Shown here: positions 30,247 through 39,843 of the stretch, piece by piece
Numbering within the stretch: position 1 is the stretch's first letter
Layout of the letters: each line of letters opens with the position of its first letter
Origin: Cytobacillus oceanisediminis
Lineage (GTDB): Bacteria; Bacillota; Bacilli; Bacillales; Cytobacillaceae
Length of the DNA stretch: 64,000 bases
Assembly (NCBI RefSeq): GCF_007830235.1
Contig: NZ_VLKI01000015.1
Coordinates: 54,615 to 118,614, forward strand
Direction of reading: 5' to 3'
The notes under the pieces: generated by a model
Told to the model about the DNA's origin: nothing
Database searches by the model: none
Seen by the model: the letters and a program-made list of their open reading frames with translations, nothing else
Translations under genes and position numbers: made by a program

Positions 30247-32115
30247 ATGATGGAGAATGCATGGATCATACCGCTTTTCCCGCTTTTATCGTTTTTGTTC
30301 CTTATTCTATTCGGCAAACGGCTTAAGGAAGCGAGCGCTTATATTGGAATTTTGTTAACCTTGGCGTCGCTTGTATACTCGTTATTGGTGCTTTTTGAAC
30401 GATTTACAGCACCTACTTACAAGGCGGAAGGCGTTTGGCTGACCATAGGGGATGTTCAGTTAACAGCGGGTTTTGAAGTTAATCAGTTGAATGCACTGAT
30501 GCTTGTGATCGTGTCACTCGTTAGTTTCTTGGTACATACGTATTCGAAGGGCTATATGAACGGCGATGACCGTTTCCCTGTTTTCTATGCTTATTTAGGA
30601 TTATTTACATTTGCGATGTTAGGCCTGGTCATCTCGCCTAATCTTCTGCAAACGTATTTCTTCTGGGAGCTTGTCGGGCTTGGTTCATTCTTGCTGATCG
30701 GTTTCTATTTTTACAAAGAAGAAGCAAAGGCAGCCGCCAAAAAGGCATTTATTATGACCCGTATTGGCGATGTCGGCCTTCTTATTGGAATGATTCTATT
30801 ATTCTGGCAGGTTGGCAGCTTCGAATATGATGAAATTTTTGCAGCTGTTGAAGCTGGTTCCATTTCAGCTACTATGATCACATTAACAGCCATTCTAATT
30901 TTTATAGGAGCTGTCGGAAAATCTGGCCAGTTCCCACTTCACACCTGGCTTCCGGACGCGATGGAAGGTCCGACGCCGGTTTCAGCATTAATTCATGCTG
31001 CGACAATGGTAGCAGCAGGTGTTTACTTGGTGGCGGCATTATTCCCGCTTTTCACAGCAAGTGAAACAGCGTTAATGACTGTTGCCATAATTGGTGCTTT
31101 CACAGCCATCTTTGCAGCAAGCATCGGCTTGGTACAGAAAGATATTAAACGGGTACTCGCTTATTCAACAGTCAGCCAGCTGGGTTACATGATGCTGGCG
31201 CTTGGTTCTGCCGGATATGTGGCAGGCGTGTTCCACTTAATGACACACGCTTTCTTTAAGGCATTGCTATTTTTAGCAGCAGGAAGTGTCATTCACGCAG
31301 TTCATACACAAAACATTGAACATATGGGCGGATTATGGAAAAAGCTCCGCATTACTGGTCCGCTTTTCCTGATCGGGACACTGGCTATTAGCGGTGTGCC
31401 ATTATTCTCAGGGTTCTTCAGTAAAGATGAAATCTTAATTGCCGCCTGGGCTCACGGAAACACAGTTCTGTTCTGGCTGGCAGTGATTGCCGCTTTCTTC
31501 ACGGCATTTTATATGTTCCGACTGTTCTTTATGGTTTTTGCAGGCGAAGCGAGAAGCGATATGAAAAATGTCCACGAGTCGCCAAGTGTAATGACCATGC
31601 CGATGGTCGTGCTCGGTGTATTGGCAGTAGTGGCCGGTTATGTAAATACTCCATGGTTCGGCACGTTCCTTGGAGATTGGCTAGTAGAAGGAAACCATTC
31701 ATTGGGACATGGCCACATTGAGGGTCCGGCTTGGATCATGGTTGTTGCTACAGTTGTGTCCCTGCTCGGAATTTTCCTTGCTTGGCTTATGTACGGTAAG
31801 CGCTCACTGTCCCGTGACTGGCTCACAAGCAGAGCACCGCTTACGTACAAGACTTTGTATAACAAATACTACATCGATGAATTTTATCAGCTGACAATTG
31901 TTACTGGCACTAAATTCTTTAGCTCATTCCTTCGCTTCCTGGAAGTATTCCTTGTTGAAGGAATTGTTAAGGGTGTTGCAGGCATCACATCAGCGCTTGG
32001 CAAACTGGGCTCCAAATTCCAGAACGGCCAGATTCAGACATATGGAACCATGGCATTTGTCGGCCTTGCCATTTTAGTTGTCATCTATGCTGTAACAGGG
32101 GGGTACTTAAAATGA
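30247..32115 (+). CDS. nuoL: NADH-quinone oxidoreductase subunit L
   Basis: Largest proton-pumping membrane subunit, 622 residues, Mrp-antiporter-like core plus a C-terminal lateral helix. Typical blocks are FWELVGLGSFLLIGFY, GKSGQFPLHTWLPDAMEGPTPVSALIHAATMV and the broken helix KRVLAYSTVSQLGYM. The start is ATG 30247 (or 30250) behind AAAGGGG; the in-frame GTG at 30241 is too close to that site. It overlaps nuoM by 4 bp. Confidence 0.97.
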   Translation: MMENAWIIPLFPLLSFLFLILFGKRLKEASAYIGILLTLASLVYSLLVLFERFTAPTYKAEGVWLTIGDVQLTAGFEVNQLNALMLVIVSLVSFLVHTYSKGYMNGDDRFPVFYAYLGLFTFAMLGLVISPNLLQTYFFWELVGLGSFLLIGFYFYKEEAKAAAKKAFIMTRIGDVGLLIGMILLFWQVGSFEYDEIFAAVEAGSISATMITLTAILIFIGAVGKSGQFPLHTWLPDAMEGPTPVSALIHAATMVAAGVYLVAALFPLFTASETALMTVAIIGAFTAIFAASIGLVQKDIKRVLAYSTVSQLGYMMLALGSAGYVAGVFHLMTHAFFKALLFLAAGSVIHAVHTQNIEHMGGLWKKLRITGPLFLIGTLAISGVPLFSGFFSKDEILIAAWAHGNTVLFWLAVIAAFFTAFYMFRLFFMVFAGEARSDMKNVHESPSVMTMPMVVLGVLAVVAGYVNTPWFGTFLGDWLVEGNHSLGHGHIEGPAWIMVVATVVSLLGIFLAWLMYGKRSLSRDWLTSRAPLTYKTLYNKYYIDEFYQLTIVTGTKFFSSFLRFLEVFLVEGIVKGVAGITSALGKLGSKFQNGQIQTYGTMAFVGLAILVVIYAVTGGYLK

Positions 32116-33629
32116 ATTTTGCCTATTTCCTATCAATTTTAGTTTTCTCCCCTTTGCTTGGTATTTTAGTCTTATCGTTCCTGCCAAAGACACAGGAATC
32201 TTTGATTAAAATGGTCGGGTTTTTAGCAACCCTGCCAGCTTTGCTTTTGTCGCTGATCGCCTACTTTCAGTACCGGGCGGGCGCAAATCTTGAAGGCCTG
32301 AATGAAAAAGTAAGCTGGATTCAATTCGGCAATTCCGAACAGCTGGGAAACTTGTTCTCCATCGATTATGAGCTGGGGCTTGATGGTTTCTCGCTGATCA
32401 TGATCGTGCTGACAGCTGTTTTATCAACACTTGCAGCAATTGCCTCCATTCATATAAAAAAAGAGTGGAAGGGCTACTTCATGCTATTCCTGCTGCTTGA
32501 AGTCGGTATGCTTGGTGTGTTTGCAGCTGAAAACCTGATTCTATTCTTTATTTTCTTTGAGATTACCCTTATTCCAACCTTCTTCCTGATCGGAAAATGG
32601 GGTTACTTTGAAAAAGAAAATGCAGCGTACAGCTTTTTAATCTATAACGGACTTGGATCTGCTGTACTATTGATTGTCATTATGGTGCTGTTTGCCCGTA
32701 CAGGCACAGCCAATATTGATGCTTTGATGGCTGTAATGAATGCAGATAATCCACAGCTGGTAGCGCAAATCTCTGAAGATATGAAAATGGGCATGCTGAT
32801 TGCTCTTTTAATTGCATTTGGCGTTAAGCTTCCCATTTTTCCGCTGCATAGCTGGATGGTACGGGTTCACGTACAAGCTCCGCCTTCCATTGTTATGCTG
32901 CATGCCGGAGTGCTTCTTAAAATCGGTGCATACGGTTTAATTCGCTTCGGTATGGGGATATTTCCCGAGCAATTCCAAAGCCTGGCCGTATTACTGGCCG
33001 TGCTTGGAGTAGTAAATTTACTATACGGAGCCTTCCTGGCATTCATTCAGACAGATTTTAAAATGGTACTCGCTTACTCTTCTATTTCCCACATGGGAAT
33101 CGTTTTAATCGGATTAGGCGCATTAAATGAGGCAGGAATTCAAGGTGCTATTTTCCAGGTAGTATCGCACGGTTTAATAGCAGCGCTTTTATTCTTCCTT
33201 GTTGGGGTGTTTTATGAGCGGGTCCAAACCTCCAATATCCAAAATCTTGGGGGCCTGGCAAAAGGGATGCCGATTACGGCAGGCTTCCTGCTTGCAGGGG
33301 CAATGGCTTCGCTTGGCTTGCCTGGCATGTCCGGATTCGTAAGTGAATTTATGGCTTTCCTTGGCTTATTCAAAGAAATGCCAGTACTGGCTGCAGTCGG
33401 TGCAATCGGTATTATTATGACAGCCGTTTACCTGCTTCGTGCAGTACTCGGAATTACGTACGGCAAAGCACATAGAGATTTTGCCGGAATTACCGATATG
33501 AGAAAGTTTGAGTTTGTGCCTGTCCTGGTTTTAGTGGGCTTGATTGTACTCATTGGTGTTTACCCAAGTGTACTGAGCGAACCGCTGACATCCACACTTG
33601 AAACGATAATGCTTGGGATAGGAGGGTGA
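32112..33629 (+). CDS. nuoM: NADH-quinone oxidoreductase subunit M
   Basis: Proton-pumping membrane subunit, 505 residues, about 14 helices. Key regions are the helix-5 glutamate in FFIFFEITLIPTFFLIG, the lysine region KLPIFPLHSWMVRVHVQAPPS and KMVLAYSSISHMG. It overlaps nuoL by 4 bp; nuoN starts 6 bp after its stop. Confidence 0.96.
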   Translation: MNFAYFLSILVFSPLLGILVLSFLPKTQESLIKMVGFLATLPALLLSLIAYFQYRAGANLEGLNEKVSWIQFGNSEQLGNLFSIDYELGLDGFSLIMIVLTAVLSTLAAIASIHIKKEWKGYFMLFLLLEVGMLGVFAAENLILFFIFFEITLIPTFFLIGKWGYFEKENAAYSFLIYNGLGSAVLLIVIMVLFARTGTANIDALMAVMNADNPQLVAQISEDMKMGMLIALLIAFGVKLPIFPLHSWMVRVHVQAPPSIVMLHAGVLLKIGAYGLIRFGMGIFPEQFQSLAVLLAVLGVVNLLYGAFLAFIQTDFKMVLAYSSISHMGIVLIGLGALNEAGIQGAIFQVVSHGLIAALLFFLVGVFYERVQTSNIQNLGGLAKGMPITAGFLLAGAMASLGLPGMSGFVSEFMAFLGLFKEMPVLAAVGAIGIIMTAVYLLRAVLGITYGKAHRDFAGITDMRKFEFVPVLVLVGLIVLIGVYPSVLSEPLTSTLETIMLGIGG

Positions 33630-33635
33630 TGAAGG

Positions 33636-35150
33636 ATGGATCTCGAAACATTATTATCATATGAATGGAGCATCATGGCGCCGGAGTTCATCATCCTTGG
33701 TGTTGCAACCGCTCTTTCACTTTTAGACTTGTTTATGCCCAAATCGCAAAGCCGCAAAATACTTGGCTGGCTTGGCTTCGCCGGAATCCTGGCAGCGCTT
33801 GTTTCCTTGCTGGGCCTTGTAGGACACGGAACAGAATCGATTTTGCTTGATACTTTCAGGCTGGATTCCTTTGCAAAAGCCTTTAAGCTGCTGTTATTAT
33901 TAGGAGCAGCTATGGTGATGCTGATTGCGATTAGCTATGAGCCAAACGATGGGCTGGAAGAATTCAGGGGAGAATTCTTCTACCTGTTCATGGCAGGTTT
34001 GCTTGGTGCCATGATCATGTCATCAAGCGGCGACTTAATCACGCTGTTTGTTGGTCTCGAACTTCTTTCCATCTCTTCCTATATACTGGCAGGAATGAGA
34101 AAAAGAAATATCCAATCAAATGAATCTGCTATGAAATATGTTATTAACGGCAGTATAGCAACAGCCATTACGTTGTTTGGAATGAGTTATGTTTACGGTT
34201 TAACAGGGACCACAAACTTAAAGGCAATGGCCGGATTTTTGACATCTGTATTTGATGAACAGCATATTTACCTTCTAGGCCTTGCGTTCTTTATGATTGT
34301 TGTGGGACTTTCATTTAAATTGGCAACAGCCCCGTTCCATATGTGGGCTCCGGATGTGTACCAGGGTGCACCGACACCGGTAACAGCCTTTTTAAGTGTC
34401 GTTTCTAAAACAGCAGGTTTTGTCCTGCTTGTTCGGATTCTGTTTTCCATCTTCGCCAATACGCCGTCCGGTGATGCTCAAGGGCTGCCAATGATCCTGT
34501 CCCTGCAGGATTACATCGCTTTCCTGGCAGGAGCCACCATGATTATTGGTAACCTGATTGCTTTAAGGCAGCGTAACATTAAGAGGTTATTCGCTTATTC
34601 AAGTATTGCCCAGGCCGGCTACCTTTTAGTCGTTATTGCCACCATGTCGCTGTTTATGTTTGACACACTGTGGTTCTACCTGGGAGCTTACTTATTCATG
34701 AACCTAGGAGCTTTTGCGATTATCCAGTATGTGACCCACAAATCTGGCTCTGAAGATATCAGCGAGTTTGCCGGCTTATACCGCCGCGCTCCATTCCTTG
34801 CAATCGCAATGGCCATCTTCCTGCTATCGCTGGCGGGAATACCGGGAACGGCAGGGTTTATTGGCAAGCTGAACATTTTTATGGGTGCATTGGTTCCGCA
34901 AGAGGGCCATTATGTACTGGTTTCCATTATGATTGCCACTACAGTAGTTTCATACTTCTACTACTTCGGCGTGATGGTTCAAATGTTTTTCAGGCCTGCA
35001 GCTGATACACAAAAAGTAAAGCTTCCTGCAGCTTTAACTGCCGTGATTAGCATTAGCATTGTGGCTACCATCCTGTTTGGAGTCGCACCAAACATGGCAT
35101 TTGATTTTCTGCAGGGAAATTTCAATCAGTTCACTGATTTCTTTCAGTAA
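33636..35150 (+). CDS. nuoN: NADH-quinone oxidoreductase subunit N
   Basis: Third antiporter-like membrane subunit, 504 residues. Conserved segments are FVGLELLSISSYILAGMRK, FKLATAPFHMWAPDVYQGAPTPV and KRLFAYSSIAQAGY. Last gene of the operon; nuoE, F and G (the NADH-oxidising module) are absent. A terminator follows at 35221-35248. Confidence 0.96.
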   Translation: MDLETLLSYEWSIMAPEFIILGVATALSLLDLFMPKSQSRKILGWLGFAGILAALVSLLGLVGHGTESILLDTFRLDSFAKAFKLLLLLGAAMVMLIAISYEPNDGLEEFRGEFFYLFMAGLLGAMIMSSSGDLITLFVGLELLSISSYILAGMRKRNIQSNESAMKYVINGSIATAITLFGMSYVYGLTGTTNLKAMAGFLTSVFDEQHIYLLGLAFFMIVVGLSFKLATAPFHMWAPDVYQGAPTPVTAFLSVVSKTAGFVLLVRILFSIFANTPSGDAQGLPMILSLQDYIAFLAGATMIIGNLIALRQRNIKRLFAYSSIAQAGYLLVVIATMSLFMFDTLWFYLGAYLFMNLGAFAIIQYVTHKSGSEDISEFAGLYRRAPFLAIAMAIFLLSLAGIPGTAGFIGKLNIFMGALVPQEGHYVLVSIMIATTVVSYFYYFGVMVQMFFRPAADTQKVKLPAALTAVISISIVATILFGVAPNMAFDFLQGNFNQFTDFFQ

Positions 35151-35220
35151 TTCGCTTTTTAAAGTGGGGATTTTAATAGGCATAAAAGAACAAAGGGTTG
35201 AAAAGGGATATATATACGGA

Positions 35221-35248
35221 GAGGGGGATATGTTCCCCTTCTTTTTTT
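35221..35248 (+). terminator. Terminator of the nuo operon
   Basis: GAGGGGGA (35221-35228) / TTCCCCTTC (35233-35241), short loop TATG, followed by TTTTTTT. Confidence 0.82.
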
Positions 35249-35294
35249 GTTTTGCCAGCCATCACTTTTTACACAGTTCCTTCTTCGTGTTTTT

Positions 35295-35322
35295 TCGACA
35301 AAAAGAAAAGATTCGATATAAT
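35295..35322 (+). promoter_or_regulatory. SigA-type promoter of ywzB
   Basis: TCGACA (35295-35300), 16-bp spacer, TATAAT (35317-35322). The same -35 hexamer is used at the nuoA and pcp promoters in this window. Confidence 0.6.
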
Positions 35323-35466
35323 GGACGTATGTGCTACAAAAATTAGCGAAAACTTAATTTTCAAAAAATACACATTCGTGAAACTTACCTGCTAGTATTA
35401 ACGTCAAATGGTAATGTAGCACACAAAACAGGTAAGCAAGGTGGTAAGACTTTTAAGGGAGGGAAA

Positions 35467-35721
35467 ATGATGGTTTCAGGTTTCGGGCAACAGGCTTTGA
35501 TAAGCATTATGTCTCATTTGGTATTCATTGCATTGGCCTGGTGGGCTCTTCAGGCATTGCGGTTTGAAACGCTTTTGCGGCCGAATCATGTTTTTCAGGC
35601 CCGTGTATTGTATGTATTGTTATCCATTGTCATCGGATCGACAGTCAGCAATTTCTTTCTCGATTATCTTTTATGGTCCCAGCAGCTGCCGCTTATTCTA
35701 CAAAACATAAATTTTTTATAA
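35467..35721 (+). CDS. ywzB: DUF1146 small membrane protein YwzB
   Basis: An 84-residue protein with two membrane helices, similar to B. subtilis YwzB (shared GQQALISI, WWALQAL, VLYVLLSIVIGSTVSNFFLDYLLWSQQLP). Function unknown. Ribosome binding site AAGGGAGGG (35455-35463), start at ATG 35467 or 35470. As in B. subtilis it precedes ywmB and murA. Confidence 0.85.
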   Translation: MMVSGFGQQALISIMSHLVFIALAWWALQALRFETLLRPNHVFQARVLYVLLSIVIGSTVSNFFLDYLLWSQQLPLILQNINFL

Positions 35722-35958
35722 ATATAGGTCTTCATACATGTTTTCAATTTGAAGTTTTTTAAGTAAAATCGTTTTGTTGCTTGTTTCATGCGTACATACA
35801 TTATTGTGAAGTTTTTTTCAAAGTATGCACAAACGGTAATAAAAGGCCTGCAAAACATGTGATAGAGCTGATTTTTGGTTTGTCAAAAAGTGACGACAAT
35901 TCCCAAGTATGCTCCTCATATCCTTGGTAACAATGGTACTAAGGGGAGGAGTTTATAA

Positions 35959-36702
35959 ATGAAAAATTTAGCAATATTATTATCAATTATTGGGTTAATT
36001 GGTTTCATGGTGATAAACATTGGGAATAAGACGACTGTAGCCAAAGGGGAGCTTGACCTGTTGACGCTGGCCTCAAGAATGCAGGGCGAGAATATTTTAA
36101 TCAAAGAATGGTCTTTACATGCAAGAGAAAAAATGGGAAATTTTCAAAGCCTTCAGGAAGTTGAAGCATTCACAGATGAATTACAGCAGAAATATCCTGA
36201 TTGGGAATGGAGATTTCAAACAACGGAAAAATCCTGGGAAGCAACAGCTGTTATAGAGGATAGCGAATCACAGTCAGAGGCTGTCAAAATTCTATCAACC
36301 CCCACAAAAGGTCAAGTTCAAACGTATGTAATTTATGAGGCCAAAGGTCAAGGGTGGGAGAAAGAACAGCAGGGTCTGGCTACAACTCTCAATAGCAAAA
36401 TTTCTGACATTTTTCGAGGAAATGCCACAATTTTCTCTTGTATCCAGGGCGAATTCAATGATAAGATAAATAAGTCTTTGCCTGATACTGTAAATCAGTT
36501 ATTGGCTGCTTTTGATGCAAAAGAAATAGAAGCGCTAAAAGAAGACCAATTCATTTCAACATCAGCATATTCGCCACTGCTTGGTGAATCAATTGAGACG
36601 AATGGCAAGGAAATGAACATGCAGCTTGGATTACGGACAAAAGGAATGGGCGCCAAGACAAACATAGTAATTGGCACACCCATCATAACGATTGAATATT
36701 AA
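35959..36702 (+). CDS. ywmB: YwmB family protein
   Basis: A 247-residue protein with an N-terminal membrane anchor or signal peptide (residues 3-22) and an extracytoplasmic alpha/beta domain; length and position equal those of B. subtilis YwmB. Databases often name the family TATA-box-binding-like because of fold resemblance, but the predicted export argues against a DNA role. AGGGGAGGAG precedes the ATG. Just upstream of murA, so a cell-envelope role is plausible but inferred. Confidence 0.8.
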   Translation: MKNLAILLSIIGLIGFMVINIGNKTTVAKGELDLLTLASRMQGENILIKEWSLHAREKMGNFQSLQEVEAFTDELQQKYPDWEWRFQTTEKSWEATAVIEDSESQSEAVKILSTPTKGQVQTYVIYEAKGQGWEKEQQGLATTLNSKISDIFRGNATIFSCIQGEFNDKINKSLPDTVNQLLAAFDAKEIEALKEDQFISTSAYSPLLGESIETNGKEMNMQLGLRTKGMGAKTNIVIGTPIITIEY

Positions 36703-36735
36703 TATAGAGAAATTGGACGCGGAGGGGAATACACT

Positions 36736-38049
36736 TTGGATAAAATCATCGTCCGCGGCGGAAATAGGTTAAGCGGTACTGTCAAAGTAGAAGGAGCAAA
36801 AAATGCTGTCTTACCGGTTATCGCCGCAACACTGTTAGCAAGTGATGGCAAAAGCGTAATTCGTGATGTCCCAACACTCTCCGATGTATATACTATTAAT
36901 GAAGTATTACGCTATTTAAACGCCGAAGTGGAGTTTGAAAATAATACAGTAATCGTAAATGCATCTCGAGAGTTGAAGGTAGAAGCACCTTTTGAATATG
37001 TACGCAAAATGCGTGCTTCAGTTTTAGTCATGGGATCTTTATTAGCAAGAAATGGCCGTGCTCGTGTAGCATTGCCAGGGGGCTGCGCAATCGGTTCCCG
37101 CCCAATCGACCAGCATTTAAAAGGCTTTGAAGCGATGGGTGCGAAAGTAAAGGTTGGCAATGGCTTTATTGAAGCGGAAGCACCAGAAGGCCGCTTGCAT
37201 GGAGCAAAAATATATCTAGATTTCCCTAGCGTAGGTGCTACGGAAAATATTATGATGGCTGCAACATTGGCCAAAGGTACAACCATTTTGGAAAACGTGG
37301 CGAAGGAACCTGAGATTGTTGACTTGGCTAACTTCCTAAATAAAATGGGTGCCAAAGTTAAAGGTGCAGGAACTGGAACCATCCGCATTGAAGGTGTTGA
37401 TGTTCTGTTTGGTGCAGACCATAATATCATTCCTGACCGCATTGAAGCAGGAACTTTCATGGTGGCAGCAGCCATTACAGGAGGAGACGTCCTTGTAAAA
37501 GGCGCTGTGCCAGAGCACTCCACTTCTTTAATTGCAAAGATGGAAGAAATGGGTGTTACGTTCATTGAAGAAGCGGAAGGAATCCGTGTAATGGGTCCAG
37601 ATAAGCTGAAGGCTGTTGATATTAAAACAATGCCTCATCCAGGATTCCCGACAGATATGCAATCACAAATGATGGCCTTATTGCTCCACGCACAGGGTAC
37701 AAGTGTGATTACGGAAACAGTATTTGAAAACCGCTTCATGCATGTGGAAGAATTCCGACGCATGAATGCTGAGATTAAAATCGAAGGGCGTTCTGTGATC
37801 ATGAACGGACCAAGCAACCTGCAGGGCGCTGAAGTTGCAGCTACAGACCTTCGTGCAGCTGCCGCTCTAATCCTGACTGGATTGGTTGCAGACGGCGTAA
37901 CGCGCGTAACGGAGCTTAAGCATCTTGACCGTGGATACGTAAACTTCCACGAGAAACTTGCTGCACTTGGCGCTGATATCGAACGTATTACAGAAGTGGA
38001 AGAAACGCCAGCTAAAAATAACAGCTACGTTTCTGACATGAACGCATAA
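36736..38049 (+). CDS. murA: UDP-N-acetylglucosamine 1-carboxyvinyltransferase
   Basis: First committed step of peptidoglycan synthesis: transfers enolpyruvate from PEP to UDP-GlcNAc; target of fosfomycin. 437 residues. The catalytic cysteine is Cys117 in [15 protein letters not shown], and [15 protein letters not shown] is at the N-terminus. TTG start at 36736 behind GGAGGGG. Position next to ywmB and spoIID indicates the MurAA paralogue of bacilli. Followed by two strong hairpins. Confidence 0.96.
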   Translation: MDKIIVRGGNRLSGTVKVEGAKNAVLPVIAATLLASDGKSVIRDVPTLSDVYTINEVLRYLNAEVEFENNTVIVNASRELKVEAPFEYVRKMRASVLVMGSLLARNGRARVALPGGCAIGSRPIDQHLKGFEAMGAKVKVGNGFIEAEAPEGRLHGAKIYLDFPSVGATENIMMAATLAKGTTILENVAKEPEIVDLANFLNKMGAKVKGAGTGTIRIEGVDVLFGADHNIIPDRIEAGTFMVAAAITGGDVLVKGAVPEHSTSLIAKMEEMGVTFIEEAEGIRVMGPDKLKAVDIKTMPHPGFPTDMQSQMMALLLHAQGTSVITETVFENRFMHVEEFRRMNAEIKIEGRSVIMNGPSNLQGAEVAATDLRAAAALILTGLVADGVTRVTELKHLDRGYVNFHEKLAALGADIERITEVEETPAKNNSYVSDMNA

Positions 38050-38060
38050 GAAATGCCAAT

Positions 38061-38100
38061 CAAGGCGACCTTTGAGAGTCGTCATAAAATAGTCGCCTTG
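38061..38100 (+). other. Stem-loop directly after murA
   Basis: CAAGGCGAC (38061-38069) / GTCGCCTTG (38092-38100), perfect 9 bp over a 22-nt loop; no U-run, so not a standard terminator. The true terminator follows at 38117. Confidence 0.55.
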
Positions 38101-38116
38101 CGTGCATTCCTACCAG

Positions 38117-38169
38117 AAACCGCAGAATCGAGCTGTCAGAAGTCTGACAAATCGATTCTGCGGTTTTTT
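38117..38169 (+). terminator. Terminator of murA
   Basis: AAACCGCAGAATCGA (38117-38131) / TCGATTCTGCGGTTT (38152-38166), perfect 15-bp stem with an inner TGTCAG/CTGACA hairpin, then TTT. Confidence 0.9.
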
Positions 38170-38397
38170 GATTTAGCTGGAAGTGACTATGCTGGCGGTG
38201 TTGACCCGGTTGAGGAGAGTCTAATATGGATCCTGTTTATTGATATGGCGGGAAGTAATGCATATATGTTAAAAGTGGTGCGTAAATGAATTGAAATTAC
38301 GCATAAATTTTAAAAGTAGTGCTGTAAGTTAAATAAGTGAAGCATAAACATTAAAAATGACCCAGAAACCGGTTTTACGGACTGCGAATTGTGTGTA

Positions 38398-38493
38398 ATG
38401 TTAGATAAATTTTGAAACATGCTAGATAAACCGTAAAACATGTTAGATAAAACAGAAAATATGTTAGGTAAAGTCCAAAACATGTTAGGTAAA
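38398..38493. repeat. Tandem array B, five units, exact 21-bp period
   Basis: Units begin at 38398, 38419, 38440, 38461 and 38482, each ATG(T/C)TAG(A/G)TAAA followed by 9 variable bases. The unit is the reverse complement of array A. A solitary related copy, ACATACTAGATAAA, is at 53912-53925. Confidence 0.88.
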
Positions 38494-38701
38494 AAATGCT
38501 TTAAATTTATTCTTAGCGGAAGAAAGCGGGCTTTGGAGCCGCCGCGAACTGTTTTTTTATAAAAAGGGTAAATAAAAGAATGAAAATCGGTTAGTCCTTA
38601 TAACTTTGTTCAAAAACGCCCTTCAATATAGGAAGAAAACTGAGCCGAGCCACCTGAATAAACCCATTTTCACAAAAATGCAGACCAGCTCATTAAGTTG
38701 T

Positions 38702-38730
38702 CATATTAGCTTGTCCATAGCCATAAATAT
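38702..38730 (+). promoter_or_regulatory. SigE-type promoter of spoIID
   Basis: CATATT (38702-38707), 14-bp spacer, CATAAATAT (38722-38730), matching the mother-cell SigE pattern (ATATT-N14-CATACANT). Expected because spoIID is SigE-dependent in B. subtilis. Confidence 0.65.
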
Positions 38731-38772
38731 GAAGTGAGTTAGAATTATTTTTTTGCTATGGAGGCTTAAAAC

Positions 38773-39804
38773 ATGACAAAATTCAAACCATTCATCGTAC
38801 TAGCCGCAGTGTTGTTTGCCGTCACTCTTGTGGTTCCGGCTCTGCTTGTGATTCCTTTTACTGAGGGGACAGTGAGCGGAAAGCTTGGCGAGGAGCTAAA
38901 ACAGGATGCTAAAACGGAGAAGACGGCGGAAATCCCACAAGGGCCTGCCATAGAGGTAGGTGTCTATCGCCTGGCACAAAAGAAGATTGAAACGGTACCT
39001 TTAGAGGACTATATTGTCGGTGTTGTCGCATCGGAAATGCCGGCTGAATTTGAAAAAGAAGCATTGAAGGCACAGGCACTGGCAGCAAGGACTTTTATTG
39101 TTGAACAAATGCTGAATGAGAATAAAGCAGATCTGCCTGAAGGAGCCTTAGTATACGATACAGTCGTCCATCAGGTTTATAAAAATGAAAATGAATTAAA
39201 GCAAGTTTGGGGACCCGATTACAAGTGGAAAATCCAGAAGGTAAGAGAGGCAGTTAATGAAACGAGAGGCCAAATCCTCACTTTTGACGGCTCTCCTATT
39301 ACGGCTTCCTTTTTTTCAACAAGCAATGGATTTACCGAGAATTCCGAGGCCATCTGGCCAAATTCAGTTCCTTATTTAAAAAGTGTAGAAAGCAAGTGGG
39401 ATCTGCAGTCACCGAAGTTTAATGGCAGAGCGGTGTACACGGTTCAGGAATTTGAAAAGAAACTGGGCGTGAAGCTTCCTAACGATAGCACGATCGGCAA
39501 TGTGACCGAGCGGACAGCCGGCCAGCGGGTGGCCAAGGTGGAGATTAACGGGAAGGTTGTCAGCGGAAAGGACATCAGGGAAAAGCTTGGTTTGAAATCT
39601 ACGGACTTTACATGGGAACGCAAGGGCGACAATATCATAATTAATACAGAAGGCTACGGCCATGGAGTTGGCATGTCCCAATACGGCGCAAATGGGATGG
39701 CATCTGAAGGAAAGAATTATAAAGAAATTGTTTCTCATTATTATCAAGGTGTAGAGATTGCAGCCTCTGACCAATTGCTTACGAAAATCACCGCGAAAAA
39801 ATAA
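38773..39804 (+). CDS. spoIID: Stage II sporulation protein D (lytic transglycosylase)
   Basis: Mother-cell membrane-anchored peptidoglycan lytic transglycosylase needed for septal thinning and engulfment with SpoIIM and SpoIIP. 343 residues: N-terminal membrane helix (~7-29), then the SpoIID domain with the catalytic-glutamate motif VASEMPAEFEKEALKAQALAA, SFFSTSNGFTEN and the C-terminal GYGHGVGMSQYGANGMA. ATG 38773 follows TATGGAGG. Same position as in B. subtilis. Confidence 0.95.
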   Translation: MTKFKPFIVLAAVLFAVTLVVPALLVIPFTEGTVSGKLGEELKQDAKTEKTAEIPQGPAIEVGVYRLAQKKIETVPLEDYIVGVVASEMPAEFEKEALKAQALAARTFIVEQMLNENKADLPEGALVYDTVVHQVYKNENELKQVWGPDYKWKIQKVREAVNETRGQILTFDGSPITASFFSTSNGFTENSEAIWPNSVPYLKSVESKWDLQSPKFNGRAVYTVQEFEKKLGVKLPNDSTIGNVTERTAGQRVAKVEINGKVVSGKDIREKLGLKSTDFTWERKGDNIIINTEGYGHGVGMSQYGANGMASEGKNYKEIVSHYYQGVEIAASDQLLTKITAKK

Positions 39805-39806
39805 TA

Positions 39807-39839
39807 AAAAGGCTGGTTCTATAACAGAATCAGCCTTTT
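39807..39839. terminator. Bidirectional terminator between spoIID and the VanZ-like gene
   Basis: AAAAGGCTG (39807-39815) / CAGCCTTTT (39831-39839), extended inward by TTCT/AGAA. Confidence 0.85.
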
Positions 39840-39843
39840 CTAT

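Larger units (their letters stand above)
35151..35466. other. nuoN-ywzB intergenic region
   Basis: It contains the nuo terminator and the ywzB promoter, listed separately; no gene is seen. The small open frames here have no ribosome binding sites. Confidence 0.6.
38170..38772. other. murA-spoIID intergenic region
   Basis: No gene supported. It holds array B (38398-38493) and the SigE-type promoter of spoIID. An open frame 38053-38289 runs through the murA terminator and is rejected. Confidence 0.6.

Noticed and set aside
38053..38289. Rightward 78-aa open frame after murA
   Set aside because: It crosses the strong murA terminator stem and has no ribosome binding site.
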